Shown here in pieces: positions 25,026 through 37,020 of a DNA stretch of 64,000 nt. Numbering within the stretch: position 1 is the stretch's first letter; the number at the start of each line of letters is the position of its first letter. Source of the DNA: Coptis chinensis (taxonomy: Eukaryota; Streptophyta; Magnoliopsida; Ranunculales; Ranunculaceae); the NCBI GenBank assembly GCA_015680905.1, contig CM027378.1:81311501-81375500 (forward strand), read 5' to 3'. A model generated the notes under the pieces. That model worked only from the letters and a program-made list of their open reading frames with translations. It had not been told where the DNA came from and searched no databases. The position numbers and the translations under genes are program-made.

Positions 25026-26256
25026 TATGAACATTTATTGTTCATACCTGTTTAAAGGTATGAACAATGAATGTTCATAGCTCCAATAGGTATGAACAAT
25101 CAATGTTCATATCTATTTTGGGTATGAACATTTATTGTTCATATATGTTTTGGGTATGAACCATCAATGTTCATATCTGTGTTTGGGTTCATGTTTTGGG
25201 TATGAACACGGATTGTTCATACCTAAAGAAGGAATGAACAATTAATGTCCATATCTGTTTTGGGTATGAACATTTATTGTTCATATCTGTTTTGTTCATA
25301 GTCCAATAGGTATGAATACTCATTGTTCATAGCTAATGTTCATAATTGGGGGTATAAACAATGATTGTTCATATCTGTTTTAGGTTCATGTTTTCATAGC
25401 CACAATTAATGTTCATAGCTGATGTTCAACATGGGTAGGTTTGAACAATCAATGTTCATACCTATTGCGGGTATGAAAAATCAATGTTCATAATTGGATC
25501 AATGTTCATACATGGATAGTTCATTATTGTGGGTATGAAAAATCAATGTTTATAACTGGATCAATATTCATACATGGATAGGTATGAACAATGCTTGTTC
25601 ATAGCTCAAATAAGTATGAACTATCTGTTTTGGGTTCATGTTTTGGGTATGAACACGGATTGTTCATACCTAAAGAAGGAATGAATAATTAATGTCCATA
25701 TCTGTTTTGGGTATGAACATTTATTATTCATATCTGTTTTGTTCATAGTCTAATAGGTATGAACACTCATTGTTCATAGCTAATGTTCATAATTGGGGGT
25801 ATAAACAATGACTGTTCATATCTATTTTGGGTATGAACAATTATTGTTCATATCTGTTTTAGGTTCATGTTTTCATAGCCACAATTAATGTTCATAGCTG
25901 ATGTTCAACATAGGTAGGTATGAACAATCAATGTTCATACCTATTGTGGGTATGAAAAATCAGTGTTCATAACTGGATCAATGTTCATACTTGGATAGGT
26001 ATGAACAATGCTTGTTCATTATTGTGGGTATGAAAAATCAATGTTTATAACTGGATCAATGTTCATACATGGATAGGTATGAACAATGCTTGTTGATAGC
26101 TCAAATAGGTATGAACACTCATTTTTCGTAGCTAATGCTTGTTCATAGCTCAAATAGGTATGAACAATCAATGTTCATAGCTATTGTTCATATATGGATA
26201 GGTATGAACAATCATTGTTCATACTTATTGTGGATATGAACAATCAATGTTCATAA
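25026..26256. repeat. Large palindromic minisatellite array
   Basis: About 1.2 kb built from dozens of hairpin cores TATGAACA-n5-TGTTCATA with short linkers (GGTATG, TCTGTTTTGG, AGCTCAAATAGG). Spacing is irregular. A higher-order repeat of about 447 bp is visible (the segment starting TGGGTTCATGTTTTGGG at 25184 recurs at 25631). It lies downstream of the MULE ULP1 remnant. No coding capacity. Confidence 0.93.
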
Positions 26257-26603
26257 CCGGGTTGTTTCGGTTGGGTCGTGCCATTTTTTTTCCAGGGGTA
26301 TACTTGACCTTTCATCTACCCGAGCCGTTCTTATTTCACGTCAAGGGTAAGAGCAAGTCCAATGGGGCTATATGGGATAAAGGCAAATATAGCACCTAAC
26401 CACAAAAACATCATTCCAGTGGGGATGCTAAAAGGGTCTTAAATTTGGAAGGAGCCAAAAACCCAGCCAAAGTTAAAACCTTCGCTAGCAGCTGCCATAA
26501 GAAGTTCCGGGATACGGACGACATAGTTTCTGAGGTCTGTTGGTTATTTATGTATAGACGGCAGAAACTATGCCATCCGTATCCCGTTTTAATTAAATGG
26601 ACG

Positions 26604-26624
26604 GACGGCAGAAACTCTGCCGTC
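26604..26624. repeat. Subterminal hairpin, left end
   Basis: GACGGCAGA-AAC-TCTGCCGTC, a perfect 9-bp stem, repeated identically at 29608-29628 near the other end. Degenerate versions lie close by (about 26516-26580 and 29553-29590). Confidence 0.85.
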
Positions 26625-26874
26625 TGTACCTGGCAGACGCAAAAACTGAGAAATCTTGTTCTTCTTTTCATATACAAATTTATATCCATTCCACTCCATT
26701 CATTCCATTCCACTCACTCCACAATTCATTACCATTCATTCCACAACTCAACAATCCACACATCCATTCAACTAACCAAAATTCATTCATTAAACAAATA
26801 TGATTCAATTCATTCAACTAAACAAAATTCATAGAAGTACATCAAAACACACATACATAAAAACAAATTCTAAA

Positions 26875-28690
26875 CTAATTTCGACTCGAACCCTCGCTAG
26901 GTTGCCTTTTCTTTGATTTACTCCCTTGCCGTGATTCTCTCAATGTCATTTTTATCATCCGTGCTTCTAACTCTACGACTCTATCATGTGACTTTTGCTT
27001 CTATTCTCTCTCGGACACCATATAATAATAGTATTCATTGGTCGTAGTCATAACCGAATCGCGCATCCCATGCATCATTAGCTGCGACTTGGCATATCGC
27101 AATTGTAGCCTACAAAAAAATCAATAACTTTAAGAAAAATCATCACTATAAACCAAATATAATTCAAGTTTCAAAATATAAACCAAATACTAACCTCATC
27201 TAGAGTGTCAAAATCCGGGACAAGGTTCGGAAGATAACTTTGATCAACATGAGGTATAGGTATGGCGACATGCATTCCCTGAGATATAACTATGCCATAG
27301 CTCCATGGGTTATCCGGATCGGAAGGAGCTTGAACAAAAGCCTCGTAAGGACCTTGAGATGAAGAGTAGGGCTCAGCAGGGTGTGGGATATGCAAATCAC
27401 TTCTAATAGGCTTATGTGCCACAAAGTCCATGTTAGCAGCTCTGTACATGTTACCAGGCAATATAGGACCCCTTGAGACGCGATCCCAGTAACTATCGTA
27501 GTCACCATTCACATCTAAATATAGAGATGCTTGTGGCCACAAGTCTTCATGCATTATAAGATAGGACCTCCACTGACTGACTCTTCCCAATAGGCACATA
27601 TTCTCCGGAGGAGGGTGTGGGATGAAAGGTGTCCCAACGATTTGGTGCCAACACCTATAGCCCAGGTACCACACAATGATACCTCCAAACTCAAAGACGA
27701 TTTGGCATATTGTAAGATTATACGAACGACATACACGGTGAATCGCCTCACATAACCAAACATCATCCATGATATCTCCTTCTACATCATCAACATTTAA
27801 TTGCATATATCGAGTATGAAACCATGGTGTCCGCTGTATCGCCAATGCCGACCTAGTCTCGAGTTGGTTACAATCTAAGTGAATGTTGTGGCATCTTTGA
27901 CCACTTTGGCGATCTTTAAAGTCATTCATCTATGCTCTAATCCATGGGACGATATCACGGTCCATGTTCGGTCTCAGAAGAGGAGTCATGGTAAGTACGT
28001 ACTCATGCCACCTATACTATCATAAAAACAAATATCAAAATCAAACTTGTACGTAATTTAAAAATTATAATACTATCATAAAGTTATAATACTAAAAATT
28101 TAAAACTTACTTGTAAAAGAGGGGTGAAGCCACCACATTGACCATCTACAACATTAGCTGTGACTCGACACGCTCGATCCAACGCGTAAATCAAAGCTCC
28201 AAACATAGCACCACCCCAATCATACTGATGCATGTAATCTAACCAAACCAAACACTCTATCCAACCTAATCTCAGTGAAATATCACCCGTGGGGAAGAAA
28301 CATTGCATGATTAAGTAAAAATAGAATGCTTTCAAATATCTTTCCCAATCTGTACCCATTGGGCACTAACCTTTGTCACTCTCTTTCGTCTTCTCCATGA
28401 ACTCATTCACAAAAAAGGAGGGTTTGATACCCTCTTTAGCCCAATGCTCCGCCCTTATATTCGGCCATTTTTGTTATGCATAATCAAAAATCGCGAACCG
28501 ACCTTCTCCAAACGTAATGGCCTTTTCCCTTCCTACGCTCATTCCCGTGAGCATAGTAACATCCATTGGAGTGATGCCTATCTCGCCTTGTGGAAAGTGG
28601 AAAGTGTGAGTTGTGTCCCACCACTGCTCGATCAAAGCGTATATCAAACCACGGTCGGCGTTTTGATAACCTCATCGAAACAATGACCCA
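26875..28690 (-). pseudogene. Plant mobile domain (PMD/MAIN-like) pseudogene inside a TIR transposon
   Basis: Minus-strand remains of a PMD-family gene, once called aminotransferase-like. Parts in order: an N-terminal piece about 28640-28380 (THTFHFPQGEIGITPMDVTM, the conserved HxFHxPxGExTxTxxDV block), 28365-28111 (YDWGGAMFGALIYALDRACR then FTPLLQ, the WGxAxLxxLYxxL block), 28011-27195 (WHEYVLTMTPLLRPN, YHxRxxxQF-like region, Pro-rich C-terminal part) and 27109-26875 (coil HDRVVELEARMIKM and a basic end KKRQPSEGSSRN). Splice sites match: donor at 28110, acceptor at 28012, donor at 27194, acceptor at 27110. In-frame stops are present near 28363, 27932 and 27003, so it is decayed. PMD genes of plants are known both as host genes (MAIN, MAIL1) and as transposon cargo. 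Confidence 0.8.
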
Positions 28691-29607
28691 AACGGAGATT
28701 GTAAAATTTTATTTCTTATGCCTTCAAAACAATCTCCTTTGGCAACCATTATCTTCCACCAATTGTTCATGGATTGCCAACAACACCGTAATTTCATCTC
28801 CCCCCCTTCCCCTCCCTAAACATTTATTCATTAAAATTAAAGAAAATACAAATTATAATGTTAAAGAAATCAAATTTAACGATAAAATGCTTACCATATT
28901 TATACGATGAGAGATGTGAGTTTTCGGGTTTCTAGCCAATGTAGCATGTGTTAGTGGATCGACTGGGTCCAGAAATTCAATTACTGGAGGGTTTTGCAAA
29001 TTATAGCCTTCATCGACGTTTAGTGCTGACGTCGACTCTTTTGTCAATCTACTAACTGCTTTTCAACCGAAAAATCGTTTACCCTTGTTACTCATTTTGT
29101 GTGACACCTACAATTCAATCAACAATATCCTCTTTATAACTTCAATTTAAACAAAACGCACAATTTCAAACTAACACTCATAAATTCCAACATTCTAACT
29201 AACATTCATTCAATTCAATTCTAACATTCATTTAATTTAATTCTAAAATCGAACTAACATTCATTCAATTCAATTCTAATTCAAACTAACATTCAATGCA
29301 ATTCAAACTAACATTCATTCAATTCAATTCTAAAATCAAATTTGTAATTCTAATTCAATTCTAAAATCAATTCAATTAACATTTCTAAAATTGAATTTCA
29401 ATAGGAGAGAGTGAAACTTACGATTGAAGAGGAAGAGGAGTGAGGAATTGTTTCTAAAATTGAATTTATAAAATCGAATTGTTTTTGTTTTTAGTTTTTG
29501 GGAGTGAGGAATTGAAGAAGTGAATTGAGAAGAAGAGATTTTTGCGTTAAAGCGTCTGTAGTATACAGACGGCAGAGTTTATGCTGTCTGCTGCAATTTA
29601 ATGTACA

Positions 29608-29628
29608 GACGGCAGAAACTCTGCCGTC
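29608..29628. repeat. Subterminal hairpin, right end
   Basis: Same 9-bp stem GACGGCAGA-AAC-TCTGCCGTC as at 26604-26624, about 140 bp from the right end of the TIR transposon. Confidence 0.85.
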
Positions 29629-29771
29629 CATATTCCAAACTTACCATCTGCTAAGAGGCCCCATTGGACTTGTTTTTCGAATTTGGGCTGCTAAATTTGG
29701 TTGGGGTTGCTAAAGGGCTTATGTGGCACCTTTTAGCAGCCCATTATAGCTGCTCCCCATTGGAGTTGCTC

Positions 29772-30546
29772 TATACTTGAACTTTCATCCACCAGGTCCT
29801 TGTGAGTGATTACAAAAAAAAACGTGTCATCTAGAGTTTCTTTTTCGGCTGATTTGTCCTCTAGAGTCGGTCCCTGTTATATATAATCAGTGGTCGCTTT
29901 TTGGAACATGTAGTAGCTACATACAATGCCATTTGCAGTACAATACTACAATAGTACAATATATGTACATAGGAAACGGCTGGTTTGAATAAATTACACT
30001 ACTCCAAACAGAACTATTTATTTATGTTAGTATATTTTGTCTTGATCTACATTTGCATAATTTTAGGTTTTAGCTTACATTATTTTGAGAGATCATTGTG
30101 CGGCACACTTGTCCTTCAAGTCATCAGACATATTAGTTGCATTTGCTTTGAATAAAGGGGTGAACCATTTTGTGTTATAAAGAAGAGTATATATGAAAGC
30201 TCGCTGGGTACTTAATGCTGATTTGCTTAACTGAAATTGTTGAAGGATTTCTTTGATAAATTGGTTGGACTAAGTTTGAAAAATTAGGTGTCCGGTGAAC
30301 ACTAAGTAGTGGCGGAGCCAGGAATTCAGTCTACGTGGGGCACCCTAAATAACCACGACATTATTTTTTCCCTATTTGTAATTAACTAATTTAATCAAAC
30401 TTTCAAATACTTTATCATGTCACTAAGCAACGTTTATTGAAATTTTACAGTTTAACAGATGGATCTTTGTGATTGCTAGGTATATATAACAACTGCTAAT
30501 AAGCAATGTCTGTGATAGCTTGACGGACTTTAACGTATGCATTCCC
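29772..30546. other. Non-coding stretch between two transposons
   Basis: No gene. TATACTTGAACTTTCATCCACC at the left edge resembles TATACTTGACCTTTCATCTACC at 26299-26320, on the other side of the TIR transposon. GTGGCGGAGCCAGGAATTC near 30308 is a common plant repeat end. No element could be delimited. Confidence 0.35.
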
Positions 30547-31268
30547 TGTAGGAAACTTACTCCAAAAATATACTTATTGTTAAGTAAACAAGAAATTAAA
30601 TTGATATAACAAATATATCATGAACAAACCTCTAATTTCAACAAACAAATAAACCTTTTAGTTCAATGAATGAACTTAATTTACCAATGATTAAATCCGA
30701 GCCTAGTGATGATCACTATGTCCTTAAGACAGATTTTCCCCCTCACGGTGCTTGAAGGTTAATGGGAAACTGTCTCCCAAGATAGAACGGATTTCCTTTT
30801 ATAGAAAGCTAGCACTTCAATTCTATAGAATCAGCGAACACAACATAGTATTTGACTAAGAACAGGGGGAGAAGAGAAAGATTAGAACTCTGTGTGATAT
30901 GGTGTGTCTTTCTCTCCATCTTTGAAATAACACAGTGACTCTTGGGAAAAAGTAAGCAATTTTTTGAAAAGTCACTTGTTTCGAAAAGACATACCATTCG
31001 ACATAAAGCACGATTTCGAACCAGTGCCTATTTCGAAAGGTCACACCTTTTCGGCATTATGCACTATTTCGAACTAGTGCACATTTCAAAAAGGTCGCAC
31101 CTTTTTGGCATAATGCACTGTTTTGAACTAGTACACCATTTCAAAAAGGTTTTTCTCACTTTACGTACTATTTCAAGAGAAACCCATTTCATCTCAATGT
31201 GGGATAACTTGGGAGACAAATTACTCATTCATATCTCAATAGATTTGTGCAAATCCATTTTTCTAACA
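30547..31268 (-). repeat. Left LTR (3') of the copia element
   Basis: Plus strand TGTAGGAAAC...TTCTAACA, that is TGTTAG...CCTACA on the minus strand. 722 bp. Confidence 0.92.
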
Positions 31269-33224
31269 ATCCCCCACATGAATGAAAATTTGGCTTTTCT
31301 ATCATAAACATCGGATTTCTGTTATTTTACAAATGAAAAGATACCGCATCAGGTCAAGTAGCATGGGAGGCCTTTAACTTGCCTTAGTGAAAGACAATCA
31401 GATTTAATTGGACGATCAATAGACTTCAATTAATGTCCTTGAACTGTCAGCCGTTTGTATAAACCTAGACAATCATCTTCACGCAGTACCTTTTTGAATA
31501 CTGTTGGTTCTCACGTTTGTGTTCATTTTGGCCTTGAACACTTCTTAGTTTCAGAGAGTGCTTTTGAGACATTTGCCTTAAAATTCTCATAGAAGCAGCC
31601 CCACTTCATACTCACATAGGTGATTTCTATAAAGAGTATCCTGCAATACTCCACTTGGATAACATAACTTTTCAAGATATAGTAAATCATTAAAAGCTCG
31701 ACTTATCCTGGTTCTCGTGGCAGATACGCACTATCTTATATAGGAATGGGTTAGAGTATAATATTACTCTCCAGTGCTAACTGAGTCACAAACATAATTC
31801 AGTTGGCCCATTGAACCTAGATCTTGGGATCTCCAGTCAACTAGGTTGGTTTTTCCATTATGAGGACTCTTGGTTGATTATCTCAAAGGCTTTAAGCCCA
31901 TTCCCCTTGATAATCTTTCCACTTGCTCTCTTGTTAAACCTTTTGTTAGCGGATCCACAATGTTATCTTTTGACCTTACATAGTCAATTGAGATAACTCT
32001 ATTTGAGAGCAATTGTCTAACGTTGTTATGTCTACGACGTATGTGTCGAGACTTCCCGTTATACATGCTACTCTGTGCTCTACTAATAGCAGATTGGCTG
32101 TCACAGTGTATACATACTGCTGGTACAGGTTTAGCCCAGTTTGGAATATCCTCTAAGAAATTTTGAAGCCACTCTGCTTATTCTCCAGCCTTGTCTAATG
32201 CTATGAATTCTGATTCCATAGTGGACCTCGCTATGCACGTTTGTTTTGAGGATTTCCTTGAAATTTATGCATCTCTCCTAGAGCAAAACACCACATTTGA
32301 TGCCTTTTGAATAATGCTTCAACAAATTTCCAATTTTGAATTGATTAATTCAAGGAGATACATAATCCTTCATATTTTTCCAATTTCTCATGACAAAGTC
32401 AATAAGTTGGAAACCATTTAGATATATGTTTTTCAAGTGAGATGTCTTGTTAAAAAATGTCACATATCATTCATATAGTGTCAAAACATTTCTAAGACCT
32501 CAATTTGCTTACAAGTATGTTGACATTCACAAGACTGAATAGTCAACCATTTAGTACTTCTGTTGGTTATTGGTTATGTTCACAAAGAGTCACAAAAACT
32601 CCAAGTTTTGAATTATCTTACTAACAGGCTGGTGTCTTCTTCGAAATATCTTGGTTCCACTTTCCAAGTGTTTGCCTTTTCAAACAGTCGCACCTTTTTG
32701 TCAAGTTCACTTTAATTCCACCCATGTTCAATGAACCATCTTTGTTTAAGCCCAAACCATATGACGCCAAGACTATTACAAAGACCATGGTGGTTATTTA
32801 AGTTATTAGACGGATGTCCATTAAATTGGATACAAACTAGTGTGCTTCAAGCACTTCATCGATGCAAATCGACTTTCCATTATATTCAATCAGTATGTGA
32901 ACCATTCCCTTCTTTCACATCTCTTCAACCGGATTGACGGAATTCCGAAGGTCACCTTAGTGTTCACTACTAATAAACTTCCAAAATATATAATTTATGA
33001 GTGTGTAATTAACTAGAAATACATACCTATCCCAGTACATGAATGCATCATAGTGAGGAACTATGGCAAGAAAACGTTTCTGCCACATATCAATCTTTTG
33101 ACCACCGCTTCTCAACGACACGTTAACAAAACCTACTAAGATTGTTAGTGCATTTACAATAAATATAACCAAAATTAATTCAACAAAAATAACTCAAGTA
33201 CATAGTGTTACAAGACAAAAGAAT

Positions 33225-35609
33225 ATGACAACACCACCAGTTACTCCTGCTGTTACTGTTCCTACTGATGTTCCCCATTATGTTCCTCATGGGGAAAAGC
33301 CTGAAAAGTTCAATGGAACTGATTTCAAGCGTTGGCAACAGAAGATGCTCTTCTATGGAACCACCCTTAACTTGGCAAGGTTTCTATGGGATAAAGCTCC
33401 TAATGTAAGCCCTGATGGAACCGACAAGGAGAAGGTTTTGGCCAAGGATGCTTGGTTTCATGCTGATTTCTTGTGTAGAAATTATGTCCTTAGCGGGTTG
33501 GCTGACTCATTATACAATGTGTATAGTGTGTTCAAGACTGCTAATGAACTTTGGGATTCGTTGGACAAGAAATACAAGAGTGAAGATGCTGGCATGAAGA
33601 AATTCATAGTTGGCAGATTTCTTGATTTCAAAATGACAGATAGTAAGACTGTCATAAGCCAAGTCCAAGAACTTCAAGTAATCCTCCATGATGTCATTGC
33701 TGAAGGAATGACCCTAGGAGAATCTTTCCAAGTGACTGTTATGATTGAGAAATTACCACTATCTTGGAAGGATTTTAAGAACTATCTTAAGCATAAACGC
33801 AAAGATATGAACCTTGAAAAACTGATTGTCCGTCTAAGGATAGAAAAAGATAACCGCCTATTTGAGAAGAAGGGCAAGGATCCCATGGTGGCAAAGGCCA
33901 ATGTTGTAGAATGATCAAGTGCTAAGGGAAAGAGGAAGCACCAAGACAAAGCTCAAGGTGAAGAGAGTAGTACGCCTACTAAGTTCAAGAGCAAGTGCTA
34001 CAACTGTGGGAAGGCTGGACACAAGGCAAGTGAATGTCGCAAACTAAAGAAGTACAAGAAGCAAAAGACTGAAGCAAATGTGACAATGGACACACTTTTT
34101 GATAAGTTAATGACATTAACCTATCTGCTGTGGTTTTTGAATGTCTCATGATTGGAAATAAAAGGGAATGGTGGGTGGATACTGGTGCTACTCACCACAT
34201 ATGCTCCAACAAGTCGATGTTTACCACTTATCATGCTGTGGAAAAGGAAGAACAACTCTTTATGGGAAACTCTTCTACATCCAAGGTTGAAGGCAAAGGA
34301 AAGGTGGTGATGAGGTTGACTTCTGGGAAGGAACTAGCTCTGAATGAGGTGCTCTATGTGCCTGACATTCGCAAGAACTTGGTTTCTGGGTCGCTGCTAA
34401 GCAAGAATGGCTTTAACTTAGTATTTGTTTCTAATAAATTTGTACTAACTAAGAACGATGTATTCGTGCGAAAGGGCTATCTTCAGGATGGGCTCTTTAG
34501 GATGTCTTGTTTTACTATTGCGCCAAAGAGCGCCAATAAAGTTGAATATTCTGTTTACTTGATTGAGTCTTCACATGTATGACATTGTAGAGTAGGACAT
34601 GTTAATTATGATACTTTGCGTAGATTAATTAATTTGGACTATATACCAAAATTAAAAATAGACCCACACCATAAATGTGAAACTTGTGTAGAATCCAAGT
34701 TGACCAGATCATCATTTCATTCCATTGAAAGAAATACTGAATCTCTAGACTTAATACACACAGATATATGTGATCTTAAGTACGTGGAAGCTAGAGGTGG
34801 TAAAAAGTATTTCATTACTTTTATTAAAGATAGCACTAGATATAGTTATGTTTACTTGTTGAGAAGTAAAGATGAGGCAATTGAAGTGTTCAAACACTAT
34901 AAAAATGAAGTTGAAAATCAACTAAGCAAAAAGATTAAGGCTATAAGGAGTGATAGAGGAGGTGAATATGAATCACCTTTTGAAGGTTTCTGTTCTGAAC
35001 ATTGAATCATTCATCAAACTACGGCTCCTTATTCACCTCAATCAAACGGTATTGTGGAATGCAAAAACCGAACTCTAAAAGAGATGATGAATGCTATGTT
35101 GTTAAGTTTTGGTTTACCCCAGAATTTGTGGGGGGGAAGCTTTGCTTTCTGCCAATTACATTCTCAACAAGATTCCTAACAAGAAGATGCTTAAAACACC
35201 ATACGAATTGTGGAAAGGTCATCAGACTTCCTACAATAGTAGTGCATATCGTTTTTTGGTTCATAAATCAAAGATTCAAGATATACATATTAATACGATT
35301 ATTGAGTCAAGGAATGCTTCATTCTTTGAAAATACGTTTCCGTATAACATGTGTATAGAGCCAAGTTTAACAAAGAGAACTTTAGACGCTACAACTAATA
35401 ACCATCCTACACAAAGAGAAATTGAGGAGGAACCTAGACGTAGCAAAAGGTCAAGGATGTCAATGTCTTTTGGACCTAATTTTCTAACATACTTGTTGGA
35501 AAATAATCTTCAAACGTTCAAGGAGGCAATGTCATCTCCAGAAGTTACTTATTGGAAAGAAGCAATAAATAGCGAGATTGAATCCATAATGCAAAATCTG
35601 TCTAAAGTT
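33225..35609 (+). mobile_element. gag-pol part of the copia element, on the plus strand
   Basis: Parts: gag 33225-33914 (UBN2-like gag, RWQQKMLFYGTTLNLARFLW), CCHC finger about 33990-34035, protease and GAG-pre-integrase region 34130-34700, integrase core about 34740-35180 (DLIHTDICD; SDRGGEY), and the first reverse transcriptase residues near 35520-35590 (SSPEVTYWKEAINSEIES). It ends at the right LTR, which points the other way. Fossil, broken. Confidence 0.88.
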
Positions 35610-36362
35610 TGTAGGAATCTTACTCCAAAAATATACTTATTGTTAAGTAAACAAAAAATCAAATTGATATAACAAATATATCATGAACAAACCTTTAATT
35701 TCAACAAACAAATAAACCTTTTAGTTCAACGAATGAACTTAATTTACCAATGATTAAATCCGAGCCTAGTGATGATCACTATGTCCTTAAGACGGATTTC
35801 CCCCCTCACGGTGCTTGAAGGTTGATGGGAAACTGTCTACCAAGATAGAACAGATTTCCTTCTATAGAAAGCTAGCACTTCAATTCTATAGAATCAGCGA
35901 ACACAACATAGTATTTGACTAAGAACAGGGGGAGAAGAGAAAGATCAGAACTCTGTGTGATATGGTGTGTCTTTCTCTCCAAATTCATCTACTATTTATA
36001 GGTGAGTAGTGTCTTTTCGAAACAATACAGTGACTCTTAGGAAAAAGTAAGCAACTTTTTGAAAAGTCACTTGTTTTGAAAAGACACACCATTCGGCATA
36101 AAGCACTGTTTCGAACTAGTGTCTATTTCGAAAAGTCGCACCTTTTTGGCATGATGCCTGTTTCGAACCAGTGCACATTTCGAAAGGTCGCACCTTTTTG
36201 GCATAATGCAATCGTTTGAACCGATTGCACCATTTCGAAAAGGGTTTTCTCACTTTACGTACTGTTTCAAGAGAAACCCATTTCATCTCAATGTGGGATA
36301 ACTTGGGAGACAAATTACTCATTCATATCTCAATAAATTTGTGCAAATCCATTTTTCTAACA
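35610..36362 (-). repeat. Right LTR (5') of the copia element
   Basis: Plus strand TGTAGGAATC...TTCTAACA, 753 bp, followed by the TSD TTCCC. Same orientation as the left LTR. Contains the U3 dyad repeats also seen in the copy at 59836-63524. Confidence 0.92.
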
Positions 36363-36367
36363 TTCCC

Positions 36368-37020
36368 ATGATTAGGGCTAGTTGTCTGCGGATTTATTGG
36401 ATAATGGAATGCAAATGTAGTTTAGTTTAGCATTAGAATCTACAATATCTATAATCATAGTTTTTAATCCCTCAAACCCCCTTTCCAGTCCTGTCCTTCA
36501 CATAACATACATTTAAAAGTGGAACGATACCCTACTCATCCTTTACTTATTGAGGGATAATTAGGTTTTGATACGCTTCTCTTTTGTTCAACGACCATAC
36601 CACATCTCACACACAAAAAGAGGCTGCTGGTTACATTTATGATTTATTTGATTAGTTTGAAGGATGTTAATAGGATTATATTATATCATTAGATTTCGCA
36701 AAGGCAACTCTTTTTCTGAGTTTTCGAAGTTGAGCCAACAATGTTGTCTATTCCATACACAAAAATCGCACACAGATGAAGTCCTTTCATTCACAACATG
36801 TATTCAGAAAAAAAAAAAAAAAAAAAAAAAAGCCTTTTCATTCACAACATGTACCACAAACACCCCAAGTCCACTTGAGCACGGTCCGTCCTTTCATTCA
36901 CAACATGTATTCAGAAAAAAAAAGCCTTTTGATTCACAACATGTACCACAAACACCCCAAGTCCACTTGAGCATGGTCCTTAATACATGTTATACTCCCA
37001 CATTTTTATGTCTGTGAAAT
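36368..37020. other. Downstream region of the second LTP gene
   Basis: No separate gene. A tandem duplication of about 105 bp (CCTTTCATTCACAACATGTA, then an A-run, then ACCCCAAGTCCACTTGAGCA) is seen from about 36783 to 36985; the first copy holds the longer A-run. The 3' UTR of the LTP gene at 37021 lies here. Confidence 0.5.

Larger units (their letters stand above)
26351..29771. mobile_element. TIR DNA transposon carrying a PMD pseudogene
   Basis: Left end GAGCAAGTCCAATGGGG (26351) and right end, reverse complement, GAGCAACTCCAATGGGG (to 29771): 16 of 17 match. Subterminal sequences also resemble each other (CAATGGGG, ATGCTAAAAGGG / TGCTAAAAGGTG), and the same 21-bp hairpin lies near each end. 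The flanking bases are TAA on the left and TAT on the right, so the TSD is not settled and neither is the superfamily. No transposase is seen; the cargo is a plant-mobile-domain pseudogene. Length 3.4 kb. Confidence 0.7.
30547..36362 (-). mobile_element. Ty1/copia element, LTRs direct, coding interior partly reversed
   Basis: Fossil copia element with both LTRs in minus orientation and a perfect 5-bp TSD TTCCC at 30542-30546 and 36363-36367. Next to the left (3') LTR lies a polypurine tract at 31269-31280 (minus CATGTGGGGGAT) and a minus-strand RNase H tail about 32270-31878 (ending QVERLSRGMGLKPLR). The rest, 33225-35609, is gag-pol on the plus strand: gag, a CCHC finger (CYNCGKAGHKASEC), protease (VDTGATHHIC), integrase and the start of reverse transcriptase. 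The coding interior thus reads in two opposite directions inside one TSD. Broken, with several breaks. The LTRs look very similar by eye, suggesting a fairly recent insertion. Confidence 0.88.

Noticed and set aside
25026-26256. Regular short repeats suggesting a CRISPR array
   Set aside because: Plant context, palindromic cores with irregular spacing, no spacer-like unique units, and no cas genes.
32957-33172. Minus-strand 71-residue frame as a separate gene
   Set aside because: It lies inside the copia element, has no recognisable domain, and no flanking gene signals.
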